Source of the DNA: AV17 sp046262735
GTDB taxonomy: Bacteria; Verrucomicrobiota; Verrucomicrobiia; Chthoniobacterales; UBA10450
Assembly (NCBI GenBank): GCA_046262735.1
Contig: JBHEMD010000013.1
Coordinates: forward strand, 1-27,550
Reading direction: 5' to 3'
DNA: 27,550 nucleotides
The position numbers were made by a program, and so were the translations under genes. Shown here piece by piece: positions 22,726 to 27,550 of the stretch. The notes beneath the pieces were generated by a model, which saw only the letters and a list, made by a program, of their open reading frames with translations, was not told the DNA's origin and ran no database searches. How positions within the stretch are numbered: the first letter of the stretch is position 1; each line of letters begins with the position of its first letter.

Positions 22726-23225
22726 TTCCGCGACAAAATTGTAGCCGCGGTGGTTGACCGCGGGCCGGCGTCAGCGACCCCGGCTACAGCACTAGCTTCA
22801 CGAAAGCGTGGCCGTTTCCAAATCGGGACCCGCTTCTTCAGTTCGTCGACAATCCATTTACTCGCCTCGAACGCGGCCGCACGATGTGGCGCGCTCACCC
22901 GCAGGAAAAGAGACGGCTCACCCGCGCAAACAAAACCGATCCGATGATGCACTACCACTTTCCGTAGCTGAAACTTTTCTGTCGCCGCCACCGCGATCTG
23001 CCTTAGTTGATGTTCGGCCATCGTCCGATGGGTCTCGTAATCGATTCCTTCGATTTCCCGGCCGTCCTCCAGTTGGCGAACTACGCCCCAGAAGTCCGCA
23101 ACAGCCCCAGCCGCAAGATCGACATCTTCGCCTGGAGCGACAGCCATGCCCGTCCGGTTCGGACTGTCGGCTGCGTCGTGGAGACGCGCCTCCGTCACCA
23201 AAACGTCACAAGCCAAATTTGCCAT
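22722..23225 (-). CDS. moaE: Molybdopterin synthase catalytic subunit MoaE
   Basis: MoaE, with sulfur-loaded MoaD, converts precursor Z (cPMP) to molybdopterin. The 167-residue protein has the family core: GAVADFWGVVRQLEDGREIEGIDYETHRTMAEHQL, then VVHHRIGFVCAGEPSLFLRVSAPHRAAAFEASKWIVDELKKRVPIWKRPRF, with the Lys residues of the KKRVPIWK active-site segment present. After this, about 22 residues (ASAVAGVADAGPRSTTAATILSRK) are not family-like and are largely encoded by the palindromic repeat at 22740-22788. MoaD and other Moco genes are not in the window. It overlaps pgsA by 4 bp and is divergent from gnd. Confidence 0.92.
   Translation of the reverse strand: MANLACDVLVTEARLHDAADSPNRTGMAVAPGEDVDLAAGAVADFWGVVRQLEDGREIEGIDYETHRTMAEHQLRQIAVAATEKFQLRKVVVHHRIGFVCAGEPSLFLRVSAPHRAAAFEASKWIVDELKKRVPIWKRPRFREASAVAGVADAGPRSTTAATILSRK
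22740..22788. repeat. REP-like palindromic element in the 3' end of moaE
   Basis: The outer arms TGTAGCCG (22740-22747) and CGGCTACA (22781-22788) are identical to those at 906-941, including the flanking TTGTAGCCGC. Inside, CCGCGGT (22745-22751) pairs with ACCGCGG (22757-22763). The element is translated as the C-terminal tail of MoaE and ends about 15 bp before the pgsA start. Confidence 0.75.
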
Positions 23226-23226
23226 G

Positions 23227-23240
23227 GGTTGGAACCAACC
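23227..23240. promoter_or_regulatory. Dyad in the moaE/gnd divergent region
   Basis: GGTTGG (23227-23232) and CCAACC (23235-23240) form 6-bp arms around AA. The dyad sits 1 bp upstream of the moaE ATG in the 67-bp gap between moaE and gnd. The 2-nt loop does not suit an RNA hairpin, so a protein-binding site is more likely; this is speculative. GGAAAAGGAGA before 23293 provides the gnd ribosome site. Confidence 0.35.
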
Positions 23241-23292
23241 TTTACAGTGAAAATGCGGTTACTGCGCCGCGCGAGGAAAAGGAGACCCGAAA

Positions 23293-24777
23293 ATGACCGC
23301 GAATCAATGCGATATTGGAATCATCGGCCTGGCGGTGATGGGCGAGAACCTTGCCCTTAACATGGAATCAAAGGGGTTCCCCGTCGCCGTCTTCAATCGC
23401 ACGACCGAGGTCACGGAGAAATTCGCGAGCGGCCGCGGCAGGGACAAAAACGTGCAGCCGACTCACACAGTCGAGGAGTTCATCGGCGCGCTCAAACGCC
23501 CACGCAAAGCGATGATAATGATCAAAGCCGGCAAGCCGGTTGACATGGTCATCAGTGAAATCGCACCGCTCGTCGACAAAGGCGATGTCATTATCGATGG
23601 CGGCAATTCACTTTTCACCGAGACGCAGCGCCGCTGCAAAGAGCTCGAGACGAAAGGAATTCATTATGTCGGATGCGGTGTTTCCGGCGGCGAAGAAGGC
23701 GCACTCAAAGGGCCGTCGCTCATGCCCGGCGGCTCGCGCGATTCGTGGGAAATTATCGCCCCGATCTTTCGCAAGATCGCCGCGCAGGTCGATGGCGAGC
23801 CGTGCTGCCGATACATGGGCCCGGACGGCGCCGGTCATTACGTCAAGATGGTGCACAACGGCATCGAGTACGGCGACATGCAGCTCATCTGCGAAGCCTA
23901 TGCCATCCTCAAGGACGTCATCGGCATGGCTAGCAACGAGCTCGCCGAAACTTTTGCCGAATGGAACAAGGGCGAGCTGGACAGTTATCTCATCGACATC
24001 ACGGCGCGGATTTTTCGCAAGATCGATCCCGACAGCGGCAAACCGCTTGTCGATGTTATCCTCGACAAAGCAGGCCAGAAAGGCACCGGCATCTGGACGT
24101 TGCAGTCGGCCATTCAACAGTCGGTCGTCATTTCAACGATCAACGCCGCCGTCGAAGCGCGCGTCATTTCTTCGCGCAAAGACGAACGCGTTGCGGCTGC
24201 GAAGATTTTGCCGCAACCGAAACCAAAACAATTCAAGGGCGACCGCGCGCAGTTGGTGGAAGCGGTGCGCAACGCCCTTTACGCCTCGAAAATAGTCTCC
24301 TACGCGCAAGGCATGGAGCTGCTCGGCGCGGCCAGCAAACAATACAATTGGAACCTGAACTTCGGCGACATCGCGACCATCTGGCGCGGCGGCTGCATCA
24401 TCCGCGCGAAATTTCTCAACTGCATCGTTGATGCGTACGCGCGCGACCGCGACCTTCACAATCTTCTGCTCGATTCTTATTTCACGGACATCATTGCCAA
24501 GACGCAGGAGAATTGGCGCGTCGCCGTGGCCACGGCGATCGATCATGGCGTGCCGGTGCCGGCCTTCAGCGCTTCGCTCGCCTACTTCGACAGTTATCGC
24601 TCCGCGCGTTTACCATCGAATTTGTTGCAAGCGCAACGCGATTTCTTCGGCGCGCACACTTACGAGCGCGTCGATAAACCGGGCATTTTTCACACCGAAT
24701 GGATCGAGTCCGACGAAAAGCCGTCGGAAAAAGCAGCCGAGCGAAAAGAGCCGGCCAAACATCACGCCGGCGAATAG
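23293..24777 (+). CDS. gnd: 6-phosphogluconate dehydrogenase (decarboxylating)
   Basis: This enzyme oxidises 6-phosphogluconate to ribulose-5-phosphate and CO2 with NADP+, in the oxidative pentose phosphate pathway. The 494-residue protein has the N-terminal dinucleotide fold IGIIGLAVMGENLALNM with NRTTE at the 2'-phosphate position. Active-site blocks are GVSGGEEGALKGPSLMPGG, VKMVHNGIEYGDMQLICEAY, QKGTGIWTLQSAI and the C-terminal LLQAQRDFFGAHTYERVD. It is full length, of the long homodimeric class. The last 20 or so residues are a charged Glu/Lys tail. A ribosome site AAAAGGAGA precedes the ATG. Confidence 0.96.
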   Translation: MTANQCDIGIIGLAVMGENLALNMESKGFPVAVFNRTTEVTEKFASGRGRDKNVQPTHTVEEFIGALKRPRKAMIMIKAGKPVDMVISEIAPLVDKGDVIIDGGNSLFTETQRRCKELETKGIHYVGCGVSGGEEGALKGPSLMPGGSRDSWEIIAPIFRKIAAQVDGEPCCRYMGPDGAGHYVKMVHNGIEYGDMQLICEAYAILKDVIGMASNELAETFAEWNKGELDSYLIDITARIFRKIDPDSGKPLVDVILDKAGQKGTGIWTLQSAIQQSVVISTINAAVEARVISSRKDERVAAAKILPQPKPKQFKGDRAQLVEAVRNALYASKIVSYAQGMELLGAASKQYNWNLNFGDIATIWRGGCIIRAKFLNCIVDAYARDRDLHNLLLDSYFTDIIAKTQENWRVAVATAIDHGVPVPAFSASLAYFDSYRSARLPSNLLQAQRDFFGAHTYERVDKPGIFHTEWIESDEKPSEKAAERKEPAKHHAGE

Positions 24778-24781
24778 GTTT

Positions 24782-24853
24782 AATGTGGGAGGGACCTCAG
24801 TGTCCCGACTTACAATGTCAGAATCGCGGCACTGAGGCCGCTCCCACATTTTT
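24782..24853 (+). terminator. Intrinsic-type terminator hairpin after gnd
   Basis: AATGTGGGAG (24782-24791) pairs with CTCCCACATT (24841-24850), and the inner CCTCAGTG (24795-24802) pairs with CACTGAGG (24830-24837). A run of Ts follows at 24849-24853. The loop is long (27 nt), so it may be a repeat element acting as terminator. It lies between the convergent gnd and dnaE2 genes and could also stop dnaE2 transcripts. Confidence 0.65.
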
Positions 24854-24854
24854 C

Positions 24855-27550
24855 TTACCTGAAATCGTGCGACCCGCTCCCGACAAGTTCGCCGTGGTCG
24901 AGCGGTCTGATGTCGCGCGTTTTGATCAGGACGACATTATCGGAGTTTTGCACTTCGCCTTCGATGAGGAGAAACGATTCTTCGGTGATTCGCAGCCGGA
25001 AGCGCTCGAACAAATCCGGCTCGACAATCGCATTGGCGACGCCGGTCTCGTCTTCCAGACTGATGAAAACAAATCCTTTCGCCGTGCCGGGGCGCTGCCG
25101 GCAAATCACATTCCCTGCGATCTGCACCGTCGCGCCATGTTTCGCCTGCGACAGATCAATCGCTCGCCAGATGTTCGGCAGTTTTTCACGCAACAATTTC
25201 ATCGGATGCGGTCCGGTCGTGAGATTCATCGTCGCATAGTCCGCATTCACTCGCTCCTGGACCGTCATTGGAACAAGCGGCGAGTCTTGGGTAGGGCGCG
25301 CGTCTCGCGCGCCTTCGAAAGCGTCTCGCTTTCGTAATGATTTCGGCGAGACACCGAAATCGGCGGACGAGACGTCCGCCCTACCCACCAGATCATGATG
25401 CAGCGTTTCCTCGACTCCCCACAGGGCCGCGCGCCGATGTTTTGCGAAACAATTCAACGCGCCGAGCTCGGCGAGCATGCGCAATTCTCCTTTCGCCAGC
25501 GGCACGCGGTGTTTGAAATCCTGCAACGAATCGAATTGTCGATCTTGTCGTTGCCGAACCAACTCTTCGCCGTGCTCCTGGCGCAAAGCGTTGACCACGC
25601 AAAAGCCGAGCCGAAAGGCGTTGTCATCGATGACTGTGCAGCGCCAGCCCGATCGCGCGACGCAGACCGGCTTCACTTTTACTCCATGGCGCTGTGCGTC
25701 TTTTACGATCGTTGCCGGTGTATAAAAACCCATCGGCTGATTGTTGAGCAGACTCGCGTAAAATTCCGGCGCGCGATGCACTTTCAGATACGCGCTGCCG
25801 TAAGCGAGTATGGCGAAACTGATCGCGTGCGATTCGGGAAACCCGTAAAGCGCAAACGATGTGATCGCCTGAATGATCTTGTCGATCTTGTCGGCGGCCA
25901 CGCCTTTGCGTTCCATCGCGGCGCGCAATTTCACGCTCACCTTTTGCATTCGTTCCTCGGAGCGATGAAAACTCAGAGCACGCCGCAGTTCCTCCGCTTC
26001 GTTGCCGGAAAAATCGGCCATGATCATCGCGATCTTGAGCATCTGCTCCTGGAACAGCGGGACGCCGAGCGTGCGCTCCAGGACCGGCTTTAATCGTTCA
26101 TCGAAGTAAGTGATCGGCTCTTTGCCGGCGCGGCGATTGAGATACGGATACACCATTTCGCCCTGGATCGGCCCCGGGCGAATGATCGCGACCTCGATCA
26201 CGACGTCGTAAAAACATTTCGGTTTCATCCGCGGCAACGTCGCCATTTGCGCGCGGCTCTCGATTTGAAAAACGCCGATCGTGTCGGCGTTTTGCATGAT
26301 GTCGAACGTCTTCTCGTCGTCTTTCGGAATGTGAGCGAGATCGAGGGGCCGGCCGCGTTCGCGGCAAAGCTCGAGCGCATCCTGCATCACCGACATCATT
26401 CCGAGCCCGAGCAGATCGACCTTCACGATGCCGAGGTCTTCGCAATCGTCCTTGTCCCATTGCGCCACCACTCGCCCCGGCATGGACGCGTTCTCCAGCG
26501 GCACGAAGGAGCTGAGTTTGTTTTGGCAAATGATCATACCGCCGGAATGCTGGCCGAGATGCCGTGGCAAACCGTAGATCGCGTGATAGAGGCGGATGAA
26601 GGCCGGCATTCGTGGATGATTTTTCGGCAAACCAGCCTGTTCGATCTGCGATTCCAATTCCATCGTGTGCGGGAAATCGCCGTTCGCGAACAGATGCGAG
26701 AAGCGATCGAGAATGCTTGGTGAAAAATTTAACGCCTTGCCGATCTCGCGCGCTGCGCTGCGTCCGCGGTAACTGATCACGTTCGCGGTCATGGCCGCGC
26801 CGTGTTTTCCGTAGCGCCGATAAACTTCCTGGATGACCGCTTCACGCCGGTCGCCGCTCGGCAGATCGAGATCGATGTCCGGCCAGCCTTTGCGACTCTC
26901 GTTGAGGAAGCGCTCGAACACCAAATTGTTGCTCACCGGATCGACTGGCGTGATGCCGAGGCAATAACAGACCGCGCTGTTCGCGGCGCTGCCCCGGCCC
27001 TGCACCATGATGTTGTGTTCGCGGCAGAAATTGACGATGTCCCAGACGATCAAAAAATAGCCGGGGAATCCGAGCTTGTTGATCAGCGCCAGTTCTTCCT
27101 CAAGCTGACGTTTCACTTTCGCGCTGATCGCCGCGTAACGCTGTTGCGCGCCGAACCAGACGATCGTGCGCAAAAATGAATCCATCGAATGGCCGGCCGG
27201 GACCGGGAACCCGGGAAACTCGTAGCCGAGATTTTCGAGAGAAAACGTCAGCCGCCCGGCCAGACGCGCCGTGTTGTCGATTGCTTCCGGCAAATCCGCG
27301 AAGATTTCGCGCATCTCGCGTTCACTCTTAAGGTGTCGTTCGGCATTTTGCGTGAGCAATTTGCCGGCGGCATCGAGGTGCGTGTGTTCACGGATGCAGG
27401 TGAACACGTCGAGCACTTCGCGCCCGTACGGCTTCGCATATTGCACGCCGTTCGTCGCTATGAGCGGTAATCGTTTCGCTCGGGCAAGATCGACAAGCTC
27501 GCGGTTAATTTGTTCCTCGCCGCGAATGAAATGCCGCTGGATTTCGACGA
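24855..27550 (-). CDS. dnaE2: Error-prone DNA polymerase DnaE2/ImuC (5'-truncated by window edge)
   Basis: This is a C-family DNA polymerase alpha subunit used in damage-tolerant synthesis. The frame stays open to the window end: upstream of the Met at 27446 it reads VEIQRHFIRG, then RLPLIATNGVQYAKPY, the PHP-domain segment of DnaE2, so the start is outside. Visible parts are the thumb/palm with SAANSAVCYCLGITPVDP, the catalytic aspartates PDIDLDLPSGDRRE (26865-26882), and the fingers QWDKDDCEDLGIVKVDLLGLGMM and VALIRPGP-like IRPGPIQGEMVYPYLNRR. A helix-hairpin-helix FALYGFPESHAISFAILAYGSAYLK and a C-terminal OB domain (VQIAGNVICRQRPGTAKGFVFISLEDETG) follow. PSGD and QRPGTAKG favour DnaE2 over DnaE1. 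The linker before the OB domain carries the repeat-encoded insert at 25288-25387. imuA/imuB, if present, would lie to the right. Confidence 0.93.
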   Translation of the reverse strand, partial: VEIQRHFIRGEEQINRELVDLARAKRLPLIATNGVQYAKPYGREVLDVFTCIREHTHLDAAGKLLTQNAERHLKSEREMREIFADLPEAIDNTARLAGRLTFSLENLGYEFPGFPVPAGHSMDSFLRTIVWFGAQQRYAAISAKVKRQLEEELALINKLGFPGYFLIVWDIVNFCREHNIMVQGRGSAANSAVCYCLGITPVDPVSNNLVFERFLNESRKGWPDIDLDLPSGDRREAVIQEVYRRYGKHGAAMTANVISYRGRSAAREIGKALNFSPSILDRFSHLFANGDFPHTMELESQIEQAGLPKNHPRMPAFIRLYHAIYGLPRHLGQHSGGMIICQNKLSSFVPLENASMPGRVVAQWDKDDCEDLGIVKVDLLGLGMMSVMQDALELCRERGRPLDLAHIPKDDEKTFDIMQNADTIGVFQIESRAQMATLPRMKPKCFYDVVIEVAIIRPGPIQGEMVYPYLNRRAGKEPITYFDERLKPVLERTLGVPLFQEQMLKIAMIMADFSGNEAEELRRALSFHRSEERMQKVSVKLRAAMERKGVAADKIDKIIQAITSFALYGFPESHAISFAILAYGSAYLKVHRAPEFYASLLNNQPMGFYTPATIVKDAQRHGVKVKPVCVARSGWRCTVIDDNAFRLGFCVVNALRQEHGEELVRQRQDRQFDSLQDFKHRVPLAKGELRMLAELGALNCFAKHRRAALWGVEETLHHDLVGRADVSSADFGVSPKSLRKRDAFEGARDARPTQDSPLVPMTVQERVNADYATMNLTTGPHPMKLLREKLPNIWRAIDLSQAKHGATVQIAGNVICRQRPGTAKGFVFISLEDETGVANAIVEPDLFERFRLRITEESFLLIEGEVQNSDNVVLIKTRDIRPLDHGELVGSGSHDFR
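25288..25387. repeat. 100-bp multi-hairpin element inserted in dnaE2
   Basis: Outer arms TGGGTAGGGCG (25288-25298) and CGCCCTACCCA (25377-25387) are perfect. Four perfect 8-bp hairpins run between them: 25295-25313 (loop TCT), 25316-25334 (loop TCT), 25339-25361 (loop 7 nt) and 25362-25380 (loop AGA). Each apex carries GTCTC or its complement GAGAC. The dnaE2 frame reads through the whole element. Confidence 0.85.

Larger units (their letters stand above)
1138..27495. repeat. Dispersed 10-bp word AAGATCGACA, 17 exact copies
   Basis: Exact copies start at 1138, 1416, 3524, 5723, 7569, 9373, 9694, 12246, 13073, 13354, 13880, 18037, 22270, 23115, 25537, 25880 and 27486. Those at 1138, 12246, 13073, 13880, 18037, 23115 and 27486 read AAGATCGACA on the plus strand; the other ten read as the complement TGTCGATCTT. 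All 17 are followed by A or T. Two are intergenic (3524, 12246). Confidence 0.8.

Noticed and set aside
22720..23290. A molybdenum cofactor gene cluster around moaE
   Set aside because: No moaA, moaB, moaC, moaD or mog-type gene is present; the neighbours are pgsA and gnd.
25288..25387. CRISPR-like array in dnaE2
   Set aside because: The hairpins are not direct repeats separated by unique spacers, the region is only 100 bp, and it is translated in frame; there are no cas genes.
24855..27550. Complete imuA-imuB-dnaE2 mutagenesis cassette
   Set aside because: Only dnaE2 is visible. Its upstream side lies outside the window and downstream is gnd, so the cassette cannot be confirmed from this sequence.
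1..27550. Insertion sequences, prophage genes or toxin-antitoxin pairs
   Set aside because: No transposase, integrase, phage structural protein or recognisable toxin/antitoxin pair was found among the supported genes; only short non-coding palindromes occur.

Overview
The window is a gene-dense, GC-rich bacterial chromosome segment of about 27.5 kb. It has ATGA/GTGA start-stop overlaps, one tRNA, no rRNA and no recognisable insertion sequence, phage or CRISPR. Two things suggest a soil Verrucomicrobium or a relative of that group: the gene families (serpin, DUF2339 membrane protein, DUF2127, DUF4412, DnaE2) and the many short TGTAG...CTACA-bordered palindromic repeats between and inside genes. 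This assignment is an inference; no phylogenetic marker in the window settles it.

Layout. Positions 1-903 are the 3' part of a serpin gene. On the minus strand, 937-3478 is a coupled cluster hflK-hflC-DUF488. On the plus strand, 3623-6409 carries a secreted peroxiredoxin, a lone OLD-family ATPase/TOPRIM nuclease and a DUF1059 protein. A LysR regulator, apparently with an ATT start, is divergent from a fatty-acid-hydroxylase-type membrane enzyme, a 993-residue DUF2339 protein and an alpha/beta hydrolase (6434-12130). A small secreted protein follows at 12309-12800. Minus-strand 12829-17564 is a regulated exporter operon: TetR, HlyD-like lipoprotein, ABC ATPase, ABC-2 permease, then an M28 peptidase. 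A perfect-arm dyad lies directly upstream of tetR. Positions 17697-17836 hold a decayed DUF3052 gene. Next come a VOC protein, DUF2127, an AI-2E family permease, a DUF4412 protein and a secreted protein with a strikingly symmetric cysteine pattern (17859-21858). Positions 21915-21988 are tRNA-Gly(TCC). The right end holds pgsA and moaE (minus), gnd (plus) and the 3' part of dnaE2 (minus, running off the window).

Three observations go beyond gene calling. (1) A 10-mer, AAGATCGACA, occurs 17 times exactly, in both orientations, always followed by A or T. It lies in five different reading frames as well as between genes, which looks like selection on DNA rather than on codons. (2) Palindromic repeat elements have entered coding sequences without breaking the frame, in dnaE2, in the alpha/beta hydrolase and at the 3' end of moaE. 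A 17-bp inverted repeat also begins inside the 3' end of the tRNA gene. (3) The secreted protein at 20938-21858 has six cysteines placed symmetrically about one residue, predicting a helical hairpin held by three rungs of disulfides.

No complete new defence or biosynthetic system could be shown. The OLD nuclease is the only defence-type gene, and it lacks the partners of the known multi-gene OLD systems.
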